DNA from: DALYJJ01 sp031969915
GTDB taxonomy: Bacteria; Acidobacteriota; Terriglobia; Bryobacterales; Bryobacteraceae
Direction: 5' to 3'
Assembly: GCA_031969915.1 (NCBI GenBank)
Contig: DALYJJ010000074.1
Location: forward strand, 1-30,535
Length of the DNA stretch: 30,535 nucleotides
How positions within the stretch are numbered: position 1 is the stretch's first letter; the number at the start of each line of letters is the position of its first letter. A program made the translations under genes and the position numbers. Shown here one piece after another: positions 1 to 7,630 of this stretch. The notes beneath the pieces were generated by a model. The model saw only the letters and a program-made list of their open reading frames with translations. It was not told the DNA's origin and searched no databases.

Positions 1-2
1 CC

Positions 3-995
3 TGGATGCAACGCCGCGGAAACGACCGCGTGCTGGTGCGGCCTCCGGGCGTTCCTCAAGACCCCAACGCACCCCAGGATCCAAACGCGCCACCCCCCGA
101 CCCGAACGCGCCTCAGCAACCGGTGGACCCCAACGCGCCACCTGCCGACCCGGGCGCGCCGCAGCCGGGACAGCCGGTGTATCCAGGTCAGCCCGGACAA
201 CCAGGCTACCCGCCAGGCATCCCCGGTTTCCCCACGCCGCCGCCGCAGGGCCAGCCCGCAGGCCAGCCTCAGTACCCAGGCCAGCCGCAGTATCCGGGCC
301 AACCGCAGTACCCGGGCCAGCCCTCGTATCCGGGGCCTGGACAGCCTTCCTACCCGGGCGCGCCGCCGTATCCCGGCCAGCCCGGCCAGTATCCGGGCAC
401 ACCCGGCGTGAACCCCAACTACCCGGGGCCGGGCCAGCCCCCCGTGCCCGGCTTTCCCGGCATGCCGCCGGGAATGAGCGGGCCGATGACCCCGGGTGGC
501 CAGACACCGGGATTCCCCACGGGCCCCGGATCGGCCCAGAACCAGGCCATCCGCATGATCCAGCAGGCGCTGCAATCGCCCCGGCAGACGGCCTTCGGCC
601 AGCCCGGCGGGATGATGGGCCAGCAAGGCCAGCAGCAGATGGGAGCCGGAATCGCCGGAGTGGCGTCAACGCTCGAGGCGGCGAGCATTCGGGTGTACAA
701 CGAGCGCTCCAAGTACAACGAGTGGGAGTTCATCTACGACCCGACCAAGGACAAATCGCGGCAGCGCGCCGCGGGCCAGATGGGGATGACGCCGCAAGGC
801 CAGCAGCAGCCGGGAATGGGGGGCGGACCCTTTGGATCCGGCACGAACACCAACCCAGGCTTCGGCAGCATGGGATCGGGCGGGTTCGGTCAAAGTGGTT
901 TCGGCTCGGGGTCGAGCGGCGGCTTCGGCTCGGGCTCGAGCGGCGGCTTCGGCCCGCCTCCCAGTCCGGGGAGCGGCGCTCCTCGCCGCCCCTGA
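3..995 (+). CDS. Proline-rich protein, probable C-terminal part of a type II secretion pseudopilin (5' partial)
   Basis: The frame is open at the left edge, so the true start probably lies outside the window; the first internal ATG is at 6. About residues 15-160 are almost entirely Pro, Gly, Gln, Asp and Tyr in short repeats (DPNAP first, then YPGQP). A more ordinary stretch follows, with NQAIRMIQQALQSPRQ and then GIAGVAS...SIRVYN...YNEWEFIYDP, and the protein ends in a Gly/Ser/Phe tail. From memory, the VAS...YNEWEF.YDP segment resembles the end of acidobacterial GspG/PulG-like pseudopilins, whose methylated N-terminal helix would lie upstream of this window. That assignment is inferred, because the diagnostic N-terminus is not visible. 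It could instead be an unrelated exported low-complexity protein. It converges on the M20 amidohydrolase gene, with 6 bases between the stop codons. Confidence 0.45.
   Translation, partial: WMQRRGNDRVLVRPPGVPQDPNAPQDPNAPPPDPNAPQQPVDPNAPPADPGAPQPGQPVYPGQPGQPGYPPGIPGFPTPPPQGQPAGQPQYPGQPQYPGQPQYPGQPSYPGPGQPSYPGAPPYPGQPGQYPGTPGVNPNYPGPGQPPVPGFPGMPPGMSGPMTPGGQTPGFPTGPGSAQNQAIRMIQQALQSPRQTAFGQPGGMMGQQGQQQMGAGIAGVASTLEAASIRVYNERSKYNEWEFIYDPTKDKSRQRAAGQMGMTPQGQQQPGMGGGPFGSGTNTNPGFGSMGSGGFGQSGFGSGSSGGFGSGSSGGFGPPPSPGSGAPRRP
52..402 (+). repeat. Proline-rich coding repeats (DPNAP then YPGQP units)
   Basis: Degenerate 15-base units encode first DPNAP-type and then QYPGQP-type pentapeptides. The clearest run is at about 268-330, where three QYPGQ units differ mostly at third codon positions. 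This is low-complexity protein sequence inside the gene, not an independent element. Confidence 0.75.
900..947 (+). repeat. Tandem 24-base repeat encoding FGSGSSGG
   Basis: Two adjacent 24-base units (900-923 and 924-947) differ at a single base and encode the same octapeptide, near the end of the proline-rich gene. Such near identity points to a recent duplication. Confidence 0.8.
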
Positions 996-1001
996 CGCCG
1001 G

Positions 1002-2267
1002 CTACCGCGCGTTCTTCTCGAGCCAATCCAGCAGCACGTTCGACATCGCCTTCACGCCCACCACGAGCGCGTCCTCGTCGGCGTCGAAATCGGCGGTGTG
1101 AATCATCGCCGTGATACCGCGTGCCTTGTTGGCGATGCCCAACCAGTACATCACGCCGGGAATCCGCTTCTGGAAATAGGCGAAGTCCTCGGCGCCCATT
1201 TGCGGCTCCACTTTCACCGCGTTTCCCTTGCCGAGCACGGCTTCCAATTCGGGGATGGTGGAGTTGGTGAGCGCCGGGTCGTTCGCGGTCACCGGGTTCC
1301 CTTCGTCGTGAAACTGCAGTTCGATGGGTGTGCCGTGCGCCTGCGCCACGCCGCCCAGGATCTGCCGCATCAGGGTCTTCGCCTGTTCGCGGACGCCCTC
1401 ATTCAGCGTCCGCAAGGTGCCGTCGAGCACCACTTCGCTGGCCACAATGTTAAACCGCGTGCCGCCCTGAATTCGCCCCAGCGTCAGGACCAGGGGCTGC
1501 GAGGCCTCGATGCGCCGGCTGCGGATGGTCTGCAGCGCCTGAATCACTTCCGCCGCCACGGGCATCGGGTCGATCCCCATGTGCGGGTACGCCCCGTGGA
1601 CGCCTTTGCCTTTCACCCGGATGGTGAAGGTGTCCGAGGAGGCCAGCAGCGGACCCGGATTGAAGCCGATCTGGCCTCGCTCGAGGAGCGCGCTCGCGTG
1701 GAAAGCGAAGATCGCGCCCGCCCTGGGATTCTCCAACACGCCCTCCTGGATCATCTGCGGAGCGCCGCCCACTTCACCCACCGGCACTCCCTCCTCCGCC
1801 GGCTGAAAAATGAACTTCACCGTGCCAGGGACCTGGTCGCGCAGCTTCACCAGCGTTTCGGCCACGCCCAGCGCGACGGCCATATGCACGTCGTGCCCGC
1901 AGGCGTGCTTCACGCCCACGTTCTTCGACTTGTACGGCACGTCCAACGTCTCCGTGATGGGCAGCGCGTCCATATCGGCGCGCATCGCCACCACCGGACC
2001 GGGCCGGCCCCCCTTGAGCAACCCGATCACGCCGTACTTCGCTACTCCGGTCTTCACTTCAAGCCCGAGCGCGCGCAACTTCTCGGCGATCACGCGCGAT
2101 GTGCGCTCCTCGCGGTTCGACAGCTCGGGGTGCATGTGGAAGTCGCGGCGCGATTCGCTGAGCGCGGCGCGCAGGGAGTCCGCCACTTGCGCGACGCGGT
2201 CGCGGCGGGCGGACGGCTGTGCGGGGAGCAGCAGCGGGATTGAGAGAAAGAGGAAGATCGGCTTCAT
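1002..2267 (-). CDS. Secreted M20-family amidohydrolase (N-acyl-amino-acid/hippurate hydrolase type)
   Basis: The 421-residue protein has an N-terminal signal peptide (MKPIFLFLSIPLLLPAQ) and the layout of M20D metallohydrolases. The metal-binding motif HACGHDVHMA is at about 121-130, with H121, C123 and H125 as likely ligands, and FQPAEEG at 154-160 carries the catalytic and ligand glutamates. A dimerisation-domain histidine is in VHGAYPHMG, and a C-terminal MGAEDFAYF supplies a further ligand region. This family hydrolyses N-acyl or peptide amides such as hippurate, acetyl-amino acids or indole-acetyl-amino acids; the substrate cannot be told from sequence. The signal peptide suggests action in the periplasm or outside the cell. 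It is the last gene of a four-gene minus-strand run, 66 bases after the esterase. No clear Shine-Dalgarno sequence precedes the ATG. Confidence 0.9.
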   Translation of the reverse strand: MKPIFLFLSIPLLLPAQPSARRDRVAQVADSLRAALSESRRDFHMHPELSNREERTSRVIAEKLRALGLEVKTGVAKYGVIGLLKGGRPGPVVAMRADMDALPITETLDVPYKSKNVGVKHACGHDVHMAVALGVAETLVKLRDQVPGTVKFIFQPAEEGVPVGEVGGAPQMIQEGVLENPRAGAIFAFHASALLERGQIGFNPGPLLASSDTFTIRVKGKGVHGAYPHMGIDPMPVAAEVIQALQTIRSRRIEASQPLVLTLGRIQGGTRFNIVASEVVLDGTLRTLNEGVREQAKTLMRQILGGVAQAHGTPIELQFHDEGNPVTANDPALTNSTIPELEAVLGKGNAVKVEPQMGAEDFAYFQKRIPGVMYWLGIANKARGITAMIHTADFDADEDALVVGVKAMSNVLLDWLEKNAR

Positions 2268-2333
2268 AGGACCGGGCGCTACGGAACTCGTAGTTTCTCA
2301 TGAAGCGGGAGCCGGGAGCGCCGGGCTACCCGG

Positions 2334-3125
2334 CTAGCGCGTAGGCAGCGGGAACAGGAAGCGCAACATGGGCGGGACGCGGCGGGCCCAGGCCAGTTCG
2401 TTGTGGCCATCGCCCTGCGCCTCCAGGTAGCGGAGGTCGTGGCCCTCCCTCCAGCCTTTGCGAAGGAGCAGTTCCTTCAGCAAGCGAGCGTCGCGCACCG
2501 AGACTTCCGGGCTGTCCGATTCGCACGTTCCGACGTCGAGCCAGATCTTCGGGCGCTGCGGGTGGTTAGACTGTTCGAGCGTGCGCAGGATCACGCGGCG
2601 GTCCCACCAGAGCGAGGGCGACATGATGGCCAGGCGGCCGAAGACGTGCGGGTACTCGTTCCAGAGAAACAAGGAAACCAGTCCGCCGAGAGACGAACCG
2701 CCAAGGCCGGTGTTGCGGGCGGCGCGCCAGGTGCGATATTCGCGATCGATGAACGGCTTCAGCTCTTCCACCAGGAAGCGGCCGTAGTTGATGGCGTTGC
2801 CGCCGCGGCTCAGGCCGGGGTCGGGCGAGGGCGTGTATTCGTCGATGCGCGCATCGCCGGCGTTGTGCACGGCGACGATGATCACGGGTTGCATGGCGCG
2901 GGCTCGAATCAGCCGCTCGGCGCTCTCGTCCACCTCCCACTCCTGGCCGCGGATGAACGCCGTTTCGCCATCGAAGACATTCTGGCCGTCGTGCAGATAG
3001 AGGACCGGATAACGGCGGTCCTCCGTGTCATCGTAGCCGGGCGGCAGGTAGACCAGGACGTCGTGGTGTGTGCCGAGAAACCGTGAACGATAAGTGGAAT
3101 GATGCCTTACGTCGCCAACCGTCAA
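2334..3125 (-). CDS. Putative esterase, enterochelin-esterase/esterase D-like alpha/beta hydrolase
   Basis: The 263-residue protein has the putative-esterase fold of Fes/esterase D enzymes. It shows VYLPPGYDD near the N-terminus, VLYLHDGQN at about 41-49, the nucleophile elbow GGSSLGG with Ser145, and a late histidine in GDGHNE (His241) that would complete the triad. No signal peptide is seen, so it probably acts in the cytoplasm. The only start that keeps the whole conserved N-terminus is a TTG (3125-3123); there is no in-frame ATG until the middle of the protein. Just upstream lie a perfect palindrome and a TACAAT hexamer. It is 39 bases downstream of the URO-D-like gene. Related enzymes cleave siderophore, acyl or feruloyl esters, and the substrate here is unknown. 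Confidence 0.8.
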   Translation of the reverse strand: MTVGDVRHHSTYRSRFLGTHHDVLVYLPPGYDDTEDRRYPVLYLHDGQNVFDGETAFIRGQEWEVDESAERLIRARAMQPVIIVAVHNAGDARIDEYTPSPDPGLSRGGNAINYGRFLVEELKPFIDREYRTWRAARNTGLGGSSLGGLVSLFLWNEYPHVFGRLAIMSPSLWWDRRVILRTLEQSNHPQRPKIWLDVGTCESDSPEVSVRDARLLKELLLRKGWREGHDLRYLEAQGDGHNELAWARRVPPMLRFLFPLPTR

Positions 3126-3126
3126 A

Positions 3127-3139
3127 CTACAAATTGTAG
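3127..3139. promoter_or_regulatory. Perfect 13-bp palindrome, possible operator over a -10-like hexamer
   Basis: CTACAAATTGTAG is a perfect inverted repeat (6 + 1 + 6) ending one base before the TTG start of the esterase. On the minus strand it contains TACAAT (3138-3133), five of six matches to a -10 box, 7 bases before the start codon. TACA/TGTA half-sites resemble boxes bound by BlaI/MecI/CopY-type repressors, though those usually have a two-base centre and this one has three. No convincing -35 element was seen. The regulatory role is inferred. Confidence 0.4.
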
Positions 3140-3164
3140 CGGCTGAACCGGCCCCGCCGCCGGA

Positions 3165-4220
3165 CTAGCGTCCCGCCGCGAGCCAGGCGTATTCGTAAGC
3201 GGCGTCGTACATGGCCACGATGTTCGCCACCGGAATGTCGGTCATCAGGTGCTGGGAAGGCGCGATGGTGAGCCCTCCATAGGGCAGAAACGTCTCGACG
3301 CGTTCGCGGACCTCGCGGCGCACGTCCTCGGGAGTTCCGAACGGCAGCGTGCCCTGGGTGTCGATGGAACCGTGGAAGCAGAGCCGGCCGCCGTACCGGG
3401 CCGCAAGCTCCCGCGCGTCCATGCCCGCGGCCCGCACCTGCACCGGCTCCAGGATGTTCAGGCCCATCTCCAGGAACGTGGGAATCCACTTGGCGACGCT
3501 ACCGCAGGAATGGTGCATCACCGGCTTGCCGTGGCGCCGCCCGACGTCGTAAAGCCGCTGCAGGTAAGGCCGCACAAACTGGCGGAACATCGGCACGCTC
3601 ATCATCGGTCCCGTCTGGAAGCCGTAATCGTCACCCGTGAAGCAAATGTCGATGTGCCGGCCCGCCTTCTCGAACAGGATCTCGGATGTGCGCTCCATGA
3701 AGCCGGCGATGCGCTCCAGAATCGCGTGCGCCACCTCCGGCCGGTCGTGAATCAGCAGGAACCACCGGTCCATGCCCACAAGCTCGCAGGCCGCCTCGAA
3801 GAACCATCCCCAGGCGCCTCCCAGCACAGCGTGCTCTTCGAAGCGCGCGCAGTCTTCCGCGTACCGGTCGTAATCCCACATCTCGGGGGACGGCCAGTGC
3901 GGATACGCATCCACTTCGCTGACGCTCCGCACTTCGGCAAGCGGATGCACCACGGCGTATCCGAAGTCCCCCTCACCGGCGCGCGGGATGCCGAAGTAGT
4001 CCGTGGGACGGCCTTGGCTGTCCACGAGCGGAAAACCGATCCACCGCGGCTTCGGGTAGCGGAAATCGACGTGCAACCGCTCCATGAGCGCCAGGTCGTC
4101 GGCAACGCCGTAGTGCTCGCGCAGCAGCGCGTAGACCTTTGACTCCGCGCAGAAGTCGATCGTGAAGCGATCAACGCTCTGGAACGAGTAGTTTCGCAGC
4201 ACGCGCTCTTTGGAGGTCAT
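3165..4220 (-). CDS. Uroporphyrinogen decarboxylase-like (URO-D superfamily) protein, probable methyltransferase
   Basis: The 351-residue protein belongs to the URO-D/MtaA/CmuA superfamily. It shows an N-terminal SKERVLR segment, TGDDYGFQTGPMMS in the middle, a HHSCGS motif whose His and Cys resemble the zinc-thiolate site of corrinoid-dependent methyltransferases, and HGSIDTQGTLPFGTPEDV near the C-terminus. The context is catabolic rather than haem-biosynthetic, so a methyl-transfer role, for example on methylated or methoxylated substrates, is more likely than true HemE; this is inference. Its ATG follows the GH29 stop after 3 bases, and its GAGGTGA Shine-Dalgarno includes the upstream gene's TGA. 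That arrangement suggests translational coupling. Confidence 0.8.
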   Translation of the reverse strand: MTSKERVLRNYSFQSVDRFTIDFCAESKVYALLREHYGVADDLALMERLHVDFRYPKPRWIGFPLVDSQGRPTDYFGIPRAGEGDFGYAVVHPLAEVRSVSEVDAYPHWPSPEMWDYDRYAEDCARFEEHAVLGGAWGWFFEAACELVGMDRWFLLIHDRPEVAHAILERIAGFMERTSEILFEKAGRHIDICFTGDDYGFQTGPMMSVPMFRQFVRPYLQRLYDVGRRHGKPVMHHSCGSVAKWIPTFLEMGLNILEPVQVRAAGMDARELAARYGGRLCFHGSIDTQGTLPFGTPEDVRREVRERVETFLPYGGLTIAPSQHLMTDIPVANIVAMYDAAYEYAWLAAGR

Positions 4221-4223
4221 GCG

Positions 4224-5546
4224 TCACCTCGTCGTAAGCGCAAGCACGGTAGCGTGCGGCTGCGGCGAGAGACCGGCCACGGGTATGGTCACCGTGCCTC
4301 CGAACTGGGTGAACTTGAGGGCACGGCCGCCATCCAGCGCCTTCGCAGAAATCACGCGTGCCGCCAGCCCTTTCAGCTCAATGGTCTCCTTCGGCATGTC
4401 GAACACATGCAGGTAGAGCGTTTTTCCTTTCGCCGTCATCCGGCCGAAGGGGATCTCCTGCAGCGGCCCGTAGGTGGTGCCGTAGATCGACTCGCCATTC
4501 ACCGCCAGCCATTGTCCCATCGCCCGCAAGCGCTCTTCGAACTCCGGCTGAATGGTGCCCTGCGGCGTCGGCCCGACATTCAGCAGGAAGTTGCCGCCTT
4601 TGCTCGCCGCATCGACCAGCCCGCGGATCAGGTCCGTGGCCGATTTGAAGCGTCGATCGCTCATCTTGTACCCCCATGTGTCATTGATCGTGATGCACGT
4701 CTCCCAGGGCTGAAACTCCTCCGGCTTGGGCGCCGCCGTCAGGACGCCGCGGTCGTTCGGGTCCACGTTGCCCACCACCGAACCCTTACGCGGAATCCCT
4801 TTGGGCAGCCGCTGCTCGGGAGTCACGAAGTCTCCGGTGAGCCCGATGCGATTGTTGATCAGCGCGTTCGGCTGGATCGACCGGATCAGTTGATGGAACC
4901 GCGCGCCCGCGTACTTCTGCTGGTTGTCGAGCCCGTCGAACCAGACCACAAACACGTCGCCGTAGCGCGTGAGCAACTCACGTAATTGCAGTTCCATGTA
5001 GTCCAGGTAGAGCGGCCACTCCGGACGTTGCGGCTCGCCCTGCCAGTTGCTCGAAGAGGGCTTCGCCGTATCGCGGTAGCCGGGATGATTCAGGTCGGGG
5101 GGCGAGTAGTAGAAGCCCAGCGGCATCCCCTCCGCCCGCGCCGCCTCGGCAAGGGCGGCAACGACGTCCTTCCGGTAGGGTGTGTTTGAGATCTTGTAGC
5201 CGGTATACAGCGAATCGTACATGCAGAAGCCGTCGTGGTGCTTGGTGGTGAAGACGATGTATCGCTGTCCGGCGGCCTTGGCGAGCCGCACCCACGCGCG
5301 CGCGTCGAACTCCACCGGATTGAATCGCTGCGGGAGTGCCCGGTACTCGGTTTCGGAAATGCCCGAGTTTCCGGGCCGCATGATGGGCCAGGACGCCTCC
5401 ACGCTGGCCAGCGAATACGGTCCCCAGTGAATGAACATCCCGAACTTGGCTTCGTTGAAGCGGCGCAGGCGCTCCGATTGGGGGTCCTCAGCCCAGAGGA
5501 GAGGAAGCAGAAGAGAAGCTGCAAGGAGGGCGGTGGCTTGGCGCAT
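4224..5546 (-). CDS. Secreted GH29 alpha-L-fucosidase
   Basis: The predicted protein has 440 residues, starting at the ATG at 5546, which gives a good signal peptide (MRQATALLAASLLLPLLWA). An upstream extension of the frame to 5618 adds a sequence unlike a leader. GH29 landmarks are FGMFIHWGPYS at about 35-45, TTKHHDGFCMYDS at 100-112, FYYSPPD near 145-151, and the nucleophile in VWFDG (Asp204). WGYKMSDRRFKS and LLNVGPTPQG, typical of the family, lie further on. The C-terminal 80 residues form the usual beta domain. It removes alpha-L-fucose from glycans, presumably in the periplasm or outside the cell. It is first in the minus-strand run and diverges from the S9 peptidase gene across about 100 bases. 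Confidence 0.92.
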   Translation of the reverse strand: MRQATALLAASLLLPLLWAEDPQSERLRRFNEAKFGMFIHWGPYSLASVEASWPIMRPGNSGISETEYRALPQRFNPVEFDARAWVRLAKAAGQRYIVFTTKHHDGFCMYDSLYTGYKISNTPYRKDVVAALAEAARAEGMPLGFYYSPPDLNHPGYRDTAKPSSSNWQGEPQRPEWPLYLDYMELQLRELLTRYGDVFVVWFDGLDNQQKYAGARFHQLIRSIQPNALINNRIGLTGDFVTPEQRLPKGIPRKGSVVGNVDPNDRGVLTAAPKPEEFQPWETCITINDTWGYKMSDRRFKSATDLIRGLVDAASKGGNFLLNVGPTPQGTIQPEFEERLRAMGQWLAVNGESIYGTTYGPLQEIPFGRMTAKGKTLYLHVFDMPKETIELKGLAARVISAKALDGGRALKFTQFGGTVTIPVAGLSPQPHATVLALTTR

Positions 5547-5635
5547 ATTCGTACAAAAGCATATAACGGTCTGTAACTCGACGACTGCCCGCCGCGGCCA
5601 TCGGCAATCAACCCACACCCGCGAACGGCAAGCGT

Positions 5636-5641
5636 TATCCT
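5636..5641 (+). promoter_or_regulatory. -10-like hexamer six bases before the S9 peptidase ATG
   Basis: TATCCT lies exactly 6 bases before the ATG at 5648, and there is no Shine-Dalgarno sequence between them. The spacing would place the transcript start at or next to the start codon. The hexamer matches the consensus at only four of six positions and no -35 is evident, so this is weak on its own. Confidence 0.25.
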
Positions 5642-5647
5642 GTGCGA

Positions 5648-7618
5648 ATGAAGTTCGCCGCGCTGTTTGTTACCGCTGTTACAGTGTTCGCCCAGGCGCC
5701 CTCAACGGAACAATCCGTGAGCTTCCGCCGGCAGGCCGGGGCGGTGGTCTCCCCCGACGGGCGCTTTGTCGCATACGCCTCGCAGAAGACCAACTGGGAT
5801 GAGAACTCGTTTGAGACGGAACTCTGGATCGCCGACTCGGCGACCGGCAACCGGTATCGTCTCACGGGCGGCAAGAAGTCGAGCAGCAGCCCGGTGTGGT
5901 CGCCGGATTCCAAGCGCCTCGCCTTCGCTTCCGACCGGGACGGCAAGCGGCACGTGTATTTGATCTCGCCCACCGGCGGCGAGGCTGTGCAGTTGACGAA
6001 TCACGAGACGGGCATCGGCGGCTTCGAATGGTCGCCCGACGGAAAGTGGCTGTATTTCACGGCGGGCGATCCGGAAGCGAAATCGCTCAAGGACCGCAAA
6101 GAGAAATACGGCGACTTTCAGACGGTGAACGGCGATTACTCGCGGTCGCACTTGTGGCGCGTGCCGGTACCAGCGGCGGAGGATCTCGCACCCGGCAAAG
6201 CGAAAGCCGAACGCCTCACGGAAGGCGACGCGCTCAGTGTGCTGGGCTTTGCCCTTTCGCCCGACGGCAAGCGAGCCGCGTTCACCGCGCAAAAGGACCC
6301 CGATCTCTCCGCGGAGCCCGCCGATCTGTACGTGCTCACGGTGGCCGACAAGACGATGAAGAAGCTCGTCGAGCAGCGGGGCCCGGAATCGAATCCCGTG
6401 TGGAGCCCGGACGGCTCGCGGATCGCCTTCCAGACTGCGAATGGCGAAGAGTTCTACTACTTCAAGAACAACCGCATCGCCGTGGTGGCCGCCGAGGGAG
6501 GTCCGGCCACGGTGCTCCCGCTGCAGTTCGACGAGAGCCCAGCGCTTCTGGAGTGGAACGCGGACGGCCTGTATTTTACCGGCCTCCAGAAGACCAGTTC
6601 GCATCTTTTTCGAGCCGACCCCGCCACGGGCGCGGTGGAACGGATCACGCCCGCCCGCGCCATTCTGAGCGGGTTCTCCCTGACGAAGGACCGCCAGTGG
6701 ACCGCCTTCACCGGAAGTCTTGACGGCAGCCTGCCGGAAGTGTGGATCTCGCGCCTCAAGCCGTTCGATGCGAAAAAGCTGAGCAACTTCGGCGAGCAAC
6801 TGAAGGACTTCCGGCTTTCTGTGCGGGAGGTGATCGAATGGAAGTCCACCGACGGTACGACGATTGAGGGCGTGCTCAGCAAGCCGCGCGACTTCGATCC
6901 CTCGCGGAAGTATCCGCTGCTGGTGGTCATTCACGGCGGGCCCACCGGAATCGACCTGCCGCTGTTCCGGCCGGACAACTATTACCCGATCGAGCGCTTC
7001 GTCGAGAAAGGGGCGCTCGTGCTCCAGCCGAACTATCGCGGCTCGGCGGGCTACGGTGAGAAGTTCCGCTCGCTGAACGTGCGTAACCTGGGCGTCGGCG
7101 ACGCCTGGGACGTGGTCTCCGGGGTGGATTCCCTGATCGCGAAAGGCTGGGTGGACAAGGATCGCGTGGGCGCGATGGGGTGGAGCCAGGGCGGGTACAT
7201 CTCGGCGTTTCTCACCACCACCACTACTCGATTCAAGGCCATCTCCGTGGGCGCCGGCATCTCGAACTGGATGACCTACTACGTGAACACGGACATCCAT
7301 CCGTTCACGCGCCAGTACCTGAAAGCCACGCCGTGGGACGATCCGGAAATCTATCGCAAGACCTCACCGATGTCGTTCATCAAGGGCGCAAAGACACCGA
7401 CCCTGATTCAACACGGTGAGTTCGACCGCCGCGTTCCCATCCCGAATGCGTATGAGCTGCTGCAAGGCCTGCTCGATCAGGGCGTACCGGCGCGGATGTA
7501 CGTCTACAAAGGCTTCGGCCATGGCATCACGAAGCCGAAGGAAATGCGCGCCGTGCTGGACCACAACTACGATTGGTTCTGCGAGCACCTGTGGGGCGAA
7601 AAGCCAGCGGCGCGGTGA
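5648..7618 (+). CDS. Secreted S9-family serine peptidase (prolyl oligopeptidase / acylaminoacyl peptidase type)
   Basis: The 656-residue protein starts at the ATG at 5648, which gives a compact signal peptide (MKFAALFVTAVTVFAQA); a GTG six bases upstream is less likely. The N-terminal half is a TolB/WD40-like beta-propeller with repeated SPDG, SPDSKR and SPDGKW motifs. The C-terminal half, from about residue 400, is an alpha/beta hydrolase with HGGPTG for the oxyanion region, GWSQGGY with nucleophile Ser513, HGEFDRRVP with Asp593, and GFGHGI with His625. All triad residues are present. Family members release dipeptides or acylated residues from short peptides. It is a single plus-strand gene diverging from the GH29 operon and converging on the sensor kinase, 12 bases away. 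Confidence 0.92.
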   Translation: MKFAALFVTAVTVFAQAPSTEQSVSFRRQAGAVVSPDGRFVAYASQKTNWDENSFETELWIADSATGNRYRLTGGKKSSSSPVWSPDSKRLAFASDRDGKRHVYLISPTGGEAVQLTNHETGIGGFEWSPDGKWLYFTAGDPEAKSLKDRKEKYGDFQTVNGDYSRSHLWRVPVPAAEDLAPGKAKAERLTEGDALSVLGFALSPDGKRAAFTAQKDPDLSAEPADLYVLTVADKTMKKLVEQRGPESNPVWSPDGSRIAFQTANGEEFYYFKNNRIAVVAAEGGPATVLPLQFDESPALLEWNADGLYFTGLQKTSSHLFRADPATGAVERITPARAILSGFSLTKDRQWTAFTGSLDGSLPEVWISRLKPFDAKKLSNFGEQLKDFRLSVREVIEWKSTDGTTIEGVLSKPRDFDPSRKYPLLVVIHGGPTGIDLPLFRPDNYYPIERFVEKGALVLQPNYRGSAGYGEKFRSLNVRNLGVGDAWDVVSGVDSLIAKGWVDKDRVGAMGWSQGGYISAFLTTTTTRFKAISVGAGISNWMTYYVNTDIHPFTRQYLKATPWDDPEIYRKTSPMSFIKGAKTPTLIQHGEFDRRVPIPNAYELLQGLLDQGVPARMYVYKGFGHGITKPKEMRAVLDHNYDWFCEHLWGEKPAAR

Positions 7619-7630
7619 GCGGCTCCGGAG

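Noticed and set aside
5702..7300. 532-codon minus-strand frame opposite the S9 peptidase
   Set aside because: No domain, leader or ribosome site, and the plus strand carries a complete catalytic triad and propeller. It is a shadow frame.
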